A stretch of DNA of 64,000 bases from Microcoleus sp. FACHB-672 (GTDB taxonomy: Bacteria > Cyanobacteriota > Cyanobacteriia > Cyanobacteriales > Oscillatoriaceae): assembly GCF_014695725.1 (NCBI RefSeq), contig NZ_JACJOU010000012.1:124001-188000 (forward strand), given 5' to 3'. The notes below the pieces were generated by a model. The model did not search any database. It was given only the letters and a program-made list of their open reading frames with translations, and was not told where the DNA came from. The position numbers and the translations under genes were made by a program. Shown in pieces: positions 49,194 to 60,600 of the stretch. Positions within the stretch are counted from its first letter, which is position 1, and each line of letters opens with the position of its first letter.

Positions 49194-49718
49194 TTATTGC
49201 ACAGAAATCGGAATTTGTACTTCGCTGCGTTTCATCGATTCTGGCGTCATGGGTGAATTGTACAGCAACCGCCGGGGAGAACCGGCTACTTGATACTGCG
49301 GGTTTTCAGCCAGCCAATCGTGCAGCCGGCGCAGATTGGTTTGATAACTTTCCCACGTATAAGCCCCTTGAATGCCGGCGCTCACCACTGTCATAGCTGG
49401 ATAATCTGTCACCTTCACACCCGCATCAATCTGCTGAGGATTAATGTCGGGATTGGGATATAAAAAAGAAACTTCTACCGAGTTTGGCGAATCAATTTGT
49501 GCCGGCGAACTTTCTAAATAACGCGCTTCCACCGGCGTTGTCATTGCAATTTGGTTGCTGCTAATGTGTTGAAACAGCGGATTAAAAGCCACTCCCGTTG
49601 CTTGCTGTGCTTCGCCTGTGTGGGTGTAAGTCACAGCACGATACTCAGGATATTGCTTAACTTCAATTTCACCAATTTCAGTAGGCTGGGGAAATCCAAC
49701 GGGTAAAGCAGCAGACAT
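49194..49718 (-). CDS. SOUL-family heme-binding protein
   Basis: 174 residues, one SOUL/HBP domain. Family hallmarks: EIEVKQYPEYRAVTYTHTG near the start, IAMTTPVEARYL in the middle, and the closing strand pair YNSPMTPESMKRSEVQIPI. SOUL proteins bind heme or other tetrapyrroles at the surface of a beta-barrel; the exact role in bacteria is unclear. There is no signal peptide, so it is cytosolic. Start ATG at 49718. It is not in an evident operon. Confidence 0.9.
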   Translation of the reverse strand: MSAALPVGFPQPTEIGEIEVKQYPEYRAVTYTHTGEAQQATGVAFNPLFQHISSNQIAMTTPVEARYLESSPAQIDSPNSVEVSFLYPNPDINPQQIDAGVKVTDYPAMTVVSAGIQGAYTWESYQTNLRRLHDWLAENPQYQVAGSPRRLLYNSPMTPESMKRSEVQIPISVQ

Positions 49719-49877
49719 AATTAACTCGTTTTATGACAACTCGCACAATTGCAACAGAGCATCCTAATTTTGTTAGGAATCTCATAATTTTATCACAAAC
49801 TTGTTTCTTTTCCTTACCGGCATCCGTTTTAATTTGTCAGGCAAGCGGGATGCCGGCCTTATCTTACTTATTCTAGA

Positions 49878-51248
49878 TTAGTAGAATTTTTCATGTAAAG
49901 CTCCCTCTTTAAACGTACAATCTCCCAGGGCATAAGACAAAATTTTCTCAAATTTGTGCGGATCTACTTGAGTGTTCCAATCGCGATCAACATTCTCTCC
50001 AAAAAGATGCCAATGCTCGTGTTTTAGAATACTCGAAATTTTGCGAGGGGCGTGTTCCCAGCGCTGCCTGTTAAATATTTCGATAACAGTCGCACCGGGA
50101 TTGCAAAAAATTTGATTAAATATCCCCGCACCATGAGCGCCGGCAACCACGTTGGCTTCAGAAAATATGCGAATTTGATCGGCTAATTTGTAATCTTCAC
50201 AGTTAATTACTTCAAAACCATATTCCCGAAGAATCGGGAGTAATTCATTTTCATTACTAATGCTGCGGGAAGCTTTGGCACGAGAGATATAAATCCGACG
50301 GGTTGGGGATGGATGGTGAGCAGTGCCGGTTGCTGCCGTTACCAAGCGTTCTCGCATTTTATACAAATGTACTGCTTTCGGAACCCCCATTTTATCGGCT
50401 GCGTGACAGAAAAGTAAGTTTTCAAAACAAAGGCATTCCTCTCTTACTTCAAAAATTCTATCTTGAGAAACTCCCAATAATTCCAGGCTTTCCAGCCGAT
50501 AAGCTTCGGGAGCAGCATTAACAATCACCTTAAAATCTGTTTGTAAAGGATCTAAAAGTGCTAGTCTGGGCAGGTAATCCATCAGCCAGTGGGCGTAATT
50601 TGCGGCAGAATATTTGCCGACTAAAGAGACATATTTTCCGGGAATCGGTTGAGGAGGAAAACTTGCCGAAGCAGAGGAGAGAGAATTCAACAAAACTGTT
50701 AACCGATCAACAGGTTCTGCTGTTGATTGGGAAACCATTTCGAGTTCAGGGGTCATCACAAATCCGCTTGAACCCAAAATAATTGCATTCGGCATTTCAC
50801 AGGTAAATGTTTCGCGAATTGGGTAACGCACCATTCCGTAAAGATGAGAGTAGTACAATTCGCCTCGTTTTACAGAGTGGCAGATCCGTGATTCATGAAA
50901 TTGAGTTAGCCGGAGCCGGCCATGCTTAACTAAATCAAAACTATCTTCGACAATTGTTTTTGAGGCTTCACATTCTTGAATGGTTGCAGGATTAAAGTTT
51001 TCTACCGGCCAACCACGCTGTGATGCCAAATCGAGAAGATTAACAACCGTAATGGAAGATAATTCTTGCCGGCTCAATAAGCTTTTTATGAAAACGCTCA
51101 GTTGTTCAACTTTCGGATAAATGAAGTACATAAATAGATCCGAGTTGTACAGCTTGTTTGAAACAAACTTACGGAGAGGCTTAAGAGTCCTTCGGAGATT
51201 GAAACCGGCAGCCTGCTCTGGGGTGGTTGAGTGCGTAGATTGCAGCAT
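49878..51248 (-). CDS. Glycosyltransferase family 61-type protein (DUF563)
   Basis: 456 residues. The C-terminal half carries the GT61 signatures NYAHWLMDYLPRLALL (about 220-235), RRIYISRAKASRSISNE (about 330-346) and GAHGAGIFNQIFCNPGATVIE (split as GAHGAGIFNQIF and NPGATVIEIF, about 390-412). GT61 enzymes move pentose or other sugars onto glycans; in cyanobacteria they often sit in polysaccharide or methyltransferase-rich clusters. The N-terminal 150 residues are unknown, helix-rich and lack a signal peptide. The ATG at 51248 is chosen; a TTG at 51293 would add 15 residues. No other glycan genes are nearby. Confidence 0.85.
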   Translation of the reverse strand: MLQSTHSTTPEQAAGFNLRRTLKPLRKFVSNKLYNSDLFMYFIYPKVEQLSVFIKSLLSRQELSSITVVNLLDLASQRGWPVENFNPATIQECEASKTIVEDSFDLVKHGRLRLTQFHESRICHSVKRGELYYSHLYGMVRYPIRETFTCEMPNAIILGSSGFVMTPELEMVSQSTAEPVDRLTVLLNSLSSASASFPPQPIPGKYVSLVGKYSAANYAHWLMDYLPRLALLDPLQTDFKVIVNAAPEAYRLESLELLGVSQDRIFEVREECLCFENLLFCHAADKMGVPKAVHLYKMRERLVTAATGTAHHPSPTRRIYISRAKASRSISNENELLPILREYGFEVINCEDYKLADQIRIFSEANVVAGAHGAGIFNQIFCNPGATVIEIFNRQRWEHAPRKISSILKHEHWHLFGENVDRDWNTQVDPHKFEKILSYALGDCTFKEGALHEKFY

Positions 51249-51734
51249 AATAAAATTAAGTGTCGCTTTAGTAAAGTCTGCGATAGCAAGCAATGGCTTG
51301 CTCGGTGTTGGTTAAGCAAACCTTTTGTAGAGGCATATTCCCTAATGTATCGTTAAGGGCGGCAGTGGCTTACCTTCGGTACAAATCGGCGGTTAAGTAA
51401 GCGCTTGTAAGGAAGGGTAAACCATCTTTTCTTGAGAAAGTAATGGCTCATTATAACGCCTTTTAGCGAGCTAAGCAGTAGCGGCTGAGATCTTTAGACT
51501 TTTTCAATTTTGCAGAGTCCTAAAGGTGGCAGATTCCCTAAGAGAGCCGGCATCGGTTCAGGCAGCAGAAGCCGCATTCATTCTTTTACGATGCCCCAAG
51601 CATTTTTTGATGATTAAGGAATAGAAAAACGCTGATTTTTTTATTGTGCCACTTGCGCCGGCAGGAACAAATATTAAGGAATGGATTCGTTAAAATCACT
51701 GTGAGAGCGCAAGCGTAGTGGAACGTTTAATCAA
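51249..51734. other. Divergent intergenic region GT61 / hydrolase
   Basis: 486 bp between two divergent starts; it must contain both promoters. I see no repeat tract, hairpin with T-run or RNA gene. Confidence 0.45.
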
Positions 51735-53435
51735 ATGAGCAAGCTCAACCGGCCTAATAGTAAGGTATCTGAAACCCAACGTCGTTTCAAGCAGCCAGTG
51801 GTAAAATTTCCGGCGTGGGCAATAACGCCTATACTGCTAGGGAGTATTGTTCTAGCCGGCATCTGCACAGCCGTCATGCCGGCATCCGCAGCCGAACGCG
51901 TCATGCTGCGGCTTGGCCCTTTTCAGCAGTCAGTAGAAATTGCAGATTTAGAACGTTTCGCCGAGACGGGCGAAGTCTCTACCAACCTTCAACCCATAGC
52001 TTATTTGCTAACCCCGGATGTGCGGCGAGTGCTATCTGATCGTCTGGAACTCAGCCCCGATCAGGCAAGCGACCTAGTAGATGAGCTATTAAAATCACCT
52101 GGGGGAGATCGAATTGTTCAGGCAGTTCGGTTAATATTGCCTGGGATCGGCATTGAGCAAGTTGAAGCAGCCTTGATGCTGGCAGCCAGACAGGCAAACA
52201 ACGTCAGCATCAGCAGCCTGTTTCGGGCGCTACCGGGCGAAACCATTACTGTGGATCTCAGTGCCCTAGTATCAGCACTTTCCAAACTTAATCTTCCCTA
52301 TTTAGGCACAAAAGCTCTAGATTCTTACCTACAGCAGGAGTCGAGTGTCGAACACGAGCCGGTGCTGCCCAACTTTAACCCAGCCGCCGCCGGCGATAAA
52401 CCTGTGCGGCAGCAAACCCTGACTTTTTCTGATCGGCAACGGGGGCGTTCCCTCCCCGTCGAAGTTTACTGGAGCACTCAGTCGGCAGACAGCCAGCAAC
52501 CCCTCGTCGTCATCTCTCACGGGCTGGGTTCAGATCGCCAAGCTTTGGCCTATTTAGCCAGTCATCTCGCCTCTCACGGCATGACAGTCGCCGCCGTCGA
52601 ACATCCCGGCAGCAATGTCGCTTGGCAAGCCGGTGCGCCGATTACCCTCGATCCTAGCCAACTCCTCGCACCCTCTGAATTTATTGATCGGCCTTTGGAT
52701 GTTAGCTTTGTCCTTGATGAATTTGCCAAATTGAACCGGCAGTCTGGGTTGTTGCAGGGCAAACTTAACACCGATCAAGTGAGTATGATCGGTCATTCTT
52801 TGGGAGGCTACACAGCCTTAGCCCTTGCCGGCGGCGAATTACAGCTAGATGAATTACGAGACTTTTGCAAAAATAAGCTGCCGGTGGGCTACTCTGCCGC
52901 AGACTGGTTGCAATGTTCAGCAGCTAACTTAATCGGCAACCGTCGGCAGTTGCAAGATGAACGGGTTGTGCAAGTCATTGCCCTCAACCCGATTGTGGGA
53001 CGCTTATTCGGGCAAACCGGCCTGAGCAAAGTTACCACGCCCACGTTAATTTTGGCGGCAACAGAAGACGTACTTGCGCCGGCACTTAACCACCAGCTAC
53101 AGCCGTTTACTCAACTTGCCGGTGATAAATATCTGATAACAGCCATTGGCGGCACCCATTTAAGTGTGACTGAATCGGCTAACCTAACCCGTGCCGGTGG
53201 CCAAAATTCCATCGTCAAAGAACGTAGAGGGGCGGATATCGAACCCCTGCGCCAACTGCTGCAAGGCGTCAGTCTGGCATTTATCAAACAGCAGACACCA
53301 GAAGCGCAAACTTATGCCCCCTTCCTCTCACCTACCTACGCCCGATCCCTATCTACCCAGGCGCTGCCTCTGCGTTTGAGTACAGAATTGCCGGCTAATT
53401 TGAGTCGGTGGCTGCAAGTTGGCACTCAAGAATGA
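51735..53435 (+). CDS. Exported DUF1400-alpha/beta hydrolase
   Basis: 566 residues. A signal anchor or peptide lies at about 28-53 (AITPILLGSIVLAGICTAVM, then PASAAE). A DUF1400 region (about 54-185) follows, with the phrase ERVMLRLGPFQQSVEIADLERFAETGE shortened here to LRLGPFQQSVEIADLERFA; it is typical of cyanobacterial exported hydrolases. The alpha/beta hydrolase domain (about 215-530) has the oxyanion segment VVISHGLGSDRQ, nucleophile motif MIGHSLGGYTAL (Ser in GHSLG), the Asp in AATEDVLAP and the His in IGGTHLSV. PAF-acetylhydrolase-like lipases have this plan; the substrate is probably an ester or lipid outside the cytoplasmic membrane. Convergent with the HCP gene. Confidence 0.9.
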   Translation: MSKLNRPNSKVSETQRRFKQPVVKFPAWAITPILLGSIVLAGICTAVMPASAAERVMLRLGPFQQSVEIADLERFAETGEVSTNLQPIAYLLTPDVRRVLSDRLELSPDQASDLVDELLKSPGGDRIVQAVRLILPGIGIEQVEAALMLAARQANNVSISSLFRALPGETITVDLSALVSALSKLNLPYLGTKALDSYLQQESSVEHEPVLPNFNPAAAGDKPVRQQTLTFSDRQRGRSLPVEVYWSTQSADSQQPLVVISHGLGSDRQALAYLASHLASHGMTVAAVEHPGSNVAWQAGAPITLDPSQLLAPSEFIDRPLDVSFVLDEFAKLNRQSGLLQGKLNTDQVSMIGHSLGGYTALALAGGELQLDELRDFCKNKLPVGYSAADWLQCSAANLIGNRRQLQDERVVQVIALNPIVGRLFGQTGLSKVTTPTLILAATEDVLAPALNHQLQPFTQLAGDKYLITAIGGTHLSVTESANLTRAGGQNSIVKERRGADIEPLRQLLQGVSLAFIKQQTPEAQTYAPFLSPTYARSLSTQALPLRLSTELPANLSRWLQVGTQE

Positions 53436-53509
53436 AGCGTCAGGGAGAGGGGCTAAAGATAAGAAAGGGTGAAAAAGAACAATCGCAACAGTCATTTTAT
53501 TGCGGAAAC

Positions 53510-53576
53510 ACAAAGAACTTAGAATTCACAATTTATAAAAGTTCTCAAGTGTGAATTCTAAGTTCTTTGTTCTTTT
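53510..53576. terminator. Bidirectional terminator: 21-bp perfect stem
   Basis: The 21 bases at 53510-53530 (ACAAAGAACTTAG then AATTCACA) are exactly complementary to 53550-53570 with a 19-nt loop, and TCTTTT follows. It stands midway between the convergent hydrolase and HCP genes. GGGGCTA (53449-53455) and TAGCCCC (53619-53625; part of a CCCCTAG doublet at 53615-53628) form a second, outer complementary pair. The stem is unusually long for a simple terminator. Confidence 0.75.
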
Positions 53577-53636
53577 CAAACTTCACTTTTTTCCAAAACT
53601 TTACGTTTAAGCAGCCCCTAGCCCCTAGTCCTTCTC

Positions 53637-54164
53637 TTAGAGACTTGGAGTGACGCCGGTCTCAAGGCCGGTAGCGCGTGTAATGCTTGTGTAGCCCATA
53701 TTTCCTGCGATTTCGCGAAGCACTGTAATTTGCTCCTCAAAGTTGAGCCGTTCGATTATGCCCAACACATCATTGATTGCTGGAGTCGCTTGGTAATTAC
53801 CCGGCATATCTACAACCGTATCTCCCATCGCTTGCGACCAAGCAAACCAGACTACCAACTGATTATTTGGCGTTAGAGAACCGTAAGCGTGAGAATATTC
53901 TGTGTCGTCCCGGTTCACAATTGCACGCATAATATTCAATTGTTCTTCATCAGACAGCTCAATAAAGTCTCCTAGCAGCATCGGTGCCAACTCTGGTTGC
54001 GCCACATCTGGAGCGGCTGGGGTTATAGAACCTCCCATCTTTTTGTAGATATAATACAGCAGAGCTAGCTTTTCATCAGTTCCCAAAGCTTCAAACCTTT
54101 GAGCAACATTTTGAGTATCTTTTGAAAGCGCTTCAGGCGGTTTAGAAGGATTATTTGAAGCCAT
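53637..54164 (-). CDS. Helical carotenoid protein (OCP N-domain homologue)
   Basis: 175 residues, the all-helical N-terminal domain of the orange carotenoid protein without its C-terminal domain. Hallmarks: QRFEALGTDEKLALLYYIY (about 22-40), KKMGGSITPAAP (41-52), SLTPNNQLVVWFAW and LNFEEQITVLREIAGNMG. HCPs bind a keto- or hydroxy-carotenoid; members quench singlet oxygen or phycobilisome energy depending on clade. Compared with my memory of Synechocystis OCP, the Tyr44 equivalent is kept (Tyr40), the Trp41 position is Tyr37 and the Trp110 position is Ala, while the Arg155-like Arg in TVLREI is present. The ATG at 54164 has GGAG upstream. No CTD-homologue (CTDH) partner is adjacent. Confidence 0.92.
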   Translation of the reverse strand: MASNNPSKPPEALSKDTQNVAQRFEALGTDEKLALLYYIYKKMGGSITPAAPDVAQPELAPMLLGDFIELSDEEQLNIMRAIVNRDDTEYSHAYGSLTPNNQLVVWFAWSQAMGDTVVDMPGNYQATPAINDVLGIIERLNFEEQITVLREIAGNMGYTSITRATGLETGVTPSL

Positions 54165-54603
54165 AAACAATCTCCACAAATATTTTTTTGTTCAATTTCT
54201 TCGCTCTTATACATTTACTTGATATTTATTCTAACCTTCATCTACCCAAGGGGAGATTTAAACAATTTCTATCTCTTAATCGCATCGCTCTTTTGGCTAG
54301 GATGAGGGAATTTGGAGAGTTGGGAGAACCCACAAAAAAGAAAAAATCTTGTTTGACTTTTTACCTTATTTACCCACACAAAAGCATTCGAGTCTAATTA
54401 TTTTGACCTAAATTATTATCCGCTTATATGCTATCAAATCGATATACTAATGTAATTTTCAAGCGATGAAAGCTTCAGCCGGCCTGCGAATCTTGAAAAA
54501 GTAAAATGCCGGTAAAGACCACGATTGGGGGCTTCACCTTGCATAATTTGTTCTCGGACAAGCCAAAGCAATTAGAAAACAAACATCACCCCCACAAACG
54601 TGC
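54165..54603. other. Intergenic region upstream of the HCP gene
   Basis: 439 bp between the HCP start and the stop of the giant kinase, both on the minus strand. It is AT-rich near the HCP start and should carry its promoter. No repeat, RNA gene or clear kinase terminator was recognised. Confidence 0.45.
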
Positions 54604-57600
54604 CTAAGCCTGCCCAGTGCGACCGGCAAGATTCGCCACCACCGCAGCCAACTCAGCCGGACTCACAGGTTTCGGCATATGGATTTGAAATCCTGCCAAC
54701 AAAGTCCGCCGCCGGTCTTCCTCCCTCGCATACGCCGTCAGTGCCGCTGCCGGCAGAAACTCCCCGCGTTCCGCATCAAGCGCCCTCACCTGGCGGATCA
54801 AAGCATAACCATCCTCTTGAGGCATTCCAATATCGCTCACCAAAACATTAGGGTTGAACTGTTTAATCTGTGCCATTGCCTCCCGAACCGATCCAGCCGT
54901 TTTCACAAGGGCACCGCACTCTTCCAGCGCTGTCAAGAGAAAATCCCGTGCATCCGCCTCATCATCCACCACCAGCACCCGCAAGCCCTCAAGGCTGGGG
55001 GCGAGGTCAAAAGCAACCCCACTATCAACGGTTGGGTGTACCCGTTCCGGATCGCCGGTGATACTGCAAGCAGCCCTCAGCGGCAGCTTCACCGTAAACG
55101 TCGAGCCTAAACCCTCGCCCGGACTGGAGGCGTGAACACTGCCGCCGTGCAGTTCTGCTAAGTGGCGCACAATTGCCAACCCCAGCCCTAACCCGCTAGA
55201 CTCCCTAGTTGTTGAGCCATCTGCTTGGCGAAAGCGGTCGAAGACGAAGGGCAAAAACTCAGCTTTGATGCCAATTCCTGTATCGCTGACCCTAATTTCA
55301 ACGTGGGAGTTAATGCGTTCGAGGGTAATCGTCACGCGGCCTCTGGGAGTAAACTTAATCGCATTAGATAGCAAGTTCCAAACGATCTGCTGCAAGCGGT
55401 CGGAGTCGCCAGAAACCAACCCGGCCTTTGGATCGAGGACAGACTGAATCCGAATCGCTTTCGCGTCCGCTGCTGGATGCACGGAATCAATGGCTGCCTC
55501 AATAATCGGCATTAATTCAATTGGGCGGACATTCAGGCGCAGCTTGCCGGTGATAATGCGTGAAACATCGAGAAGGTCTTTAATCAGCTGAAACTGCGCT
55601 CGGGCATTGCGCTCAATGGTTTGCAAAGCCCTTCGGGTCTTTTCCTCGTCGAACTTGCGGCTTAGTAAAAACTGCGTCCAGCCAAGAATTGAATTGAGCG
55701 GCGTGCGGAGTTCGTGGGACAGTGTTGTTAGAAACTCATCTTTGAGCCGATTTGCCTCCTGAGCTTCGCGATAAAGACGAGCGTTGTGAATGGCAAAAGC
55801 CGCACGGTGGGCCAGCTCCTCTGCCAGAGTTAAGTCAGATGCCTCATAGCGCCGGCGATCCGAACCTTCCAATACAAAGGTAATTGCCCCCAGCGTCCGC
55901 CCACGGGCAATCAGCGGCACCACCATCGCCGAACATAAGCCCAACTCCCGCAGAATTCGCAGATGTTCGGCATCGTGAGCAGACGTGACTAGCAACTGAT
56001 CAGGAATCTCTGAATACAGTTCCGAGCATCCTGTGCGGATAACATTGGGCATTCCCCAGTGTGCTTTGGCATCGATGGGATAGCGTTGCTGTAGTTGGCG
56101 GGCCAGTTCCACCTTTGCCGGCTCGACATGAGCCACTGCCAGCGATTGAATTGAGCCATCGCTTTCGACCATATCAATCGCACACCAGTCGGCAATGCGA
56201 GGCACTGCTAGACGGGCCACACTATCCAGCGTGGTTTGATATTCCAGGGAGTGAGCCAGTACCGCGCTGGCATCGGCCAGAAAGCGCTCTTGCTCCTCTG
56301 CCCGTTTTTGGTCTTCCGTATCCGTAGCAGTTCCCAACCACGCCAGAATGCGGTCTTCTTGATATTTGATCGGAACGGTGCGTCCTTGGTGCCAGCGGTA
56401 AACGCCATCAGCCCGTCTCAAGCGAAACTCAATCGAGAAGCCGATGCCGGTTTTAAGGGAAGTCGCCCACTGCATGAGGAATGAGCGTAAGTCGTCGGGA
56501 TGGACGATCTGCCGCGCTCCGTACTGTTTCGTCTCCTCCAAAGTTAGCCCTGTGTAATCGAACCAACTTTGGTTGCAGTATTCAATTGCTGCATCGGGAG
56601 TAGACAAACACACCAGTTGGGGCAGCGCCTCAGCGAGTGAGCGGTAACGTTCCTCGCTGAGGCGGAGCGCTTCTTCTGTTTGCTTGCGTTCTGTGATATC
56701 TAAAAATGCCGCGACGCACCCTCTCGTGTTGCCCGCTTCGTCAAATAAGGGAGCGGCATACTCCAGCAGTTTCACGATTGTGCCATCTTCATGGACAACG
56801 TCGAGTTCTGCGTCCAAAATCTCTACCCCATTCGCGGCAGCCTGCTGCATGGGGAGTTCCTCTGGGGATAGTTCCTTTGCGTTTTGATAGACTTTGAAAC
56901 TTGAAGGTTTTTCCTCAGCGGGAGCGCTTAGTGAAGCATTGATCTGCGGGGAAATCTTCAACTGTTTTGCAAAAGCAGGGTTAACTCGGATTGTTTTACA
57001 CTCCGCATCTTCGGCAATACCAATTCCAATCGGAATCACTTCTAATAAAGTTTGCAGCTCTTTGACGCGCCGCTCTAGCGCTTGATTGAGTTTGAGGATT
57101 TTTTCTTGAGCCAGGTGGCGTTCGGTGATGTCGGTATTGACTCCGATCCATTTATAGGGATTGCCTCGCTCATCCCACAAAATGGTTGCCCGATCCACCC
57201 AGTACAGCAACGTTCCATCCTGGCGCTGTACCCGGTACTCTTGCAAAAAGGGTTCGCCGGTTTTAAGGTGCTGTTCCACCGCAGCCATGACGCGCCGGCG
57301 ATCATCGGGATGAATCACATTTTCCCAGCCTTGCAACGTTCTAGGAAATTCCCCTGGGGCGTATCCTAAATACTCATCAATATTGCCAAACCACTCGACG
57401 CGCCGGCTATTGATTTCCCATTCATAAATTAAGTCGCTGGCACACTCTGCGGCAATGCGAAATCGCTCTTTTGCTTGCGCCACAGCGGCTAGTGCACTGG
57501 AGCGCTCAGTGACATCTAGAACTAAAGACAGCACGGAAACTAATTTACCAGACTCATCTAACTGAGCCGAGTTATACCACTCACAAACAACAACTGAACC

Positions 57601-60600
57601 ATTTTTTGTATAGTTACGATTGTATGAAATATTCCGTACTTCTATGCCGTTAACTAACCGGCTCAGTATAGTGGTGACTGCTTCTACATCCTCATCAAAG
57701 ATGAGTGACCACTCAGTTGGTTGCTTGAAGATTACTTCATCTGGCTGCCAGCCAAATAGCCTTTCAGCGCTTGTTGACCACCGTCTTACGCGAAATTCTC
57801 GATCCCATTCAATCACTGCCAGCGGGGTATTTTCGACATGAAAATTAAGTTTTTGAAGTGCGAAGCGCAGGGCTTCTTCCATGCGCTTGCGTTCTGTTAA
57901 ATCAACAATGAAGCAAACACAATTTTCTTGAGATTCTTCTAGCAAAGCGGTACCCACTAAAACGGGGACGCGAGTGCCATCTTTGCGAATATATTCTTTT
58001 TCCCAAGGCGTGCCATTTCCTGATACTTTGACTTCGCCAATTTTTTGTTCGTCGAGCCGGCGATATTCTGGCGGGGTCATAACATCCCAGCGTAAAGCGC
58101 CTGAGTGCAGATCCTCTTTTGTGTAGCCGAGCATCTGTAAAAATGCGTCGTTAGCGTCGGTAATGTGGCCGCTAAAGTCGGCGAAAAAGATTCCCATGAG
58201 GTTGGATTCAGCCAAACGACGAAACCGCGCTTCGCTTTGTCTCAAGGCTTCTTCAGCCTGCCGGCGTTCAGTGATGTCGATGCCGGTGCCGATGATATAT
58301 TCAACTTCACCGGCACCGTCGTGCAGAATCGTGTTAGACCAAGCGATCAGCCGGCGGCGCTTGTCTTTGGTTAACCAGTCGTTGTCATATTGGTTGTGAA
58401 GCTCATTGGCTTGTAAGTTCTGGAATACGCGTTTAACCGGCTCGACTTGTTCTGGAGGGATGAACTTGTCCCAAACATAAGCGCCTTTAACTTCGTTAAA
58501 TGTATATCCTGTTGCCTGCTCACAAGCTCGGTTAAAGCTAACAATTCGTCCCTGCCGATCAAGAACCACCACTAAACTGCCAATGGTATCGAGTACGGCA
58601 GCCGTAAAATCGCGTTCTTTGCGGAGTGCTTCTTCAGCTCTTTTGCGCTCGCTGATATCGGCAATTAAAGCCATTGCGTTGCTAACATTGCCTTCTGCAT
58701 CCGGCAGCGGTGCTCCCCAAACAGCAATATCTATTTTCTCTCCTGATTTTTTTTGCCGGCACACTTCCACCCCAGGAACTAGCTGTCCTTGCAAATTCTG
58801 CTTATGCAAGGCGCGGAATTCTTCCTGTTTCTCTGGTGGGACAAAAGGAACGAGGTGATTTAACACCTCTTGTTCTGTCCAACCAAATATTTTCTCAGCG
58901 GCTGGACTCCACATCTTAATGTTGGCGTGATCATCCAAAGCAATAACTGCAATCGGCGAAGCTTGAATCAATGTCTGAAGCATCTGATTCGTTTCTCGCA
59001 GCGCTGTTTCTGCTTGTTTTAATTCAGTTATGTCACGGGTAATGTTCAACAAAGATTGGGTTGAACCATCCTTGGCAAATTCAGGAACAATCCGAGATTG
59101 ATAGTATTTGATTCCGCTGGGTGTGGCGAAACTATTCTCTATTACGCACTGTTGTCCTGTTGCCAGCGCTTGACGAAATGTTTGTTCCCATTTAGCGAGG
59201 AGTTCCGCTGGTAAGCCTAACTCCCAGAGAGTTTTTCCGATGAAGAATGCCGGTGGCATTCCCGTCACTTGTTCAACCGCTTGATTCATGTAAAGGTATC
59301 GCAGATTTTTATCTAAGCGTGCGATAACATCCGGCGCATTTTCAGCGAGTGCTTTAAATTCTTGTTCTCGCTGGTGCAGTTCTTCCTCCGTCCGCTTGCG
59401 TTTTGTAATATCGCGGAAATAAATGGAAAGCCCTTCCGGGGAAGGATACGTGCGATTTTCAAACCATGTATTTAAGAAGCAAAACTCTTCAAAGGTTGCG
59501 GGGGCTTGCTGTGCGAATGAGCGGTGACATTCATGATAAAAAATTTCGCCAACTGCTTGAGGAAATACTTCCCATATATTCTTGCCAAGCAATTCTTCTC
59601 GTGTTTTGCCAACCATTCGTGCGGCTGCCTGGTTGACATAGGTATAGCGCCACTCCCGATCTAAGGAGATAAAGCCATCGGTGATGCTCTCTAGAATATT
59701 GATGGTTTGTTGCTGTGCTGCTTCGGCTGTTATGCGTAGCTGCTGCTCACGGCGAGTCGCCTCTTGCCGCAGTTTTGCCATTTGCAGGTGAGTGCGGACG
59801 CGAGCGAGCAATTCACGGGCGGAGAAGGGCTTGATCAGGTAGTCATCCGCACCGGCTTCGAGTCCTTCAATGCTGGATTCTTCCCCAGAACGGGCAGAGA
59901 GCAGAATCACCGGCACTTGTTGTGTATCTGTGCCGGCACGCAGTTCTCGCAATAGTCCGATTCCATCTAAATGGGGCATCATCACGTCGCTGAGAATTAA
60001 GTCAAAACTCCCCTCGCGTGCGGCGGCTAGGGCGGCTGCTCCATCTGCTACCGCCTCGACTTCATAATATTGCTCTAACAAGCCCTTGACATAATCCCGC
60101 ATATCTGCACTGTCATCAGCCAAAAGGATGCGCTTCCCGGAGGGGGGGAAGGGGGATGGGTTCGGGTTCTGCGGCGTTTCTACGGGTGCCGGCAGCCATC
60201 GTTGGGCTTCTTCGATATATGCGGTAGCACCGAGGGCGGTTGAGGCGAGGGTACGGGTGCCGCCGATGCGATCTGCCGGCAGGTGGCGGATGCCGGTGGG
60301 AATGGAAACGGTGAACGTGGTGCCCACTCCGACTTGGCTACTAACTTCGACGGTGCCGCCATGTAGTTGCACGAGTTCTTGCACTAAGGCTAAACCGATG
60401 CCGGTGCCTTCATGGGTGCGACTGCTCGCACCTCGCACGCGGTGGAAGCGCTGGAAAAGATGGGGCAGTTCTTCCGGTGGGATGCCGGTGCCGGTGTCGC
60501 GCACCTGGAGAATCGAGAATGAGGGTTGGGAGCTTTCTTGATTGTTGATTTTTAATGGCTCACTCTCTATTTTTAGAGAGACTTCGATTTCGCCTTCAAA

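Noticed and set aside
54679-60541. Antisense frames of 137-143 codons inside the giant kinase gene
   Set aside because: They lie opposite a continuous, strongly conserved multi-domain reading frame and show no family features.
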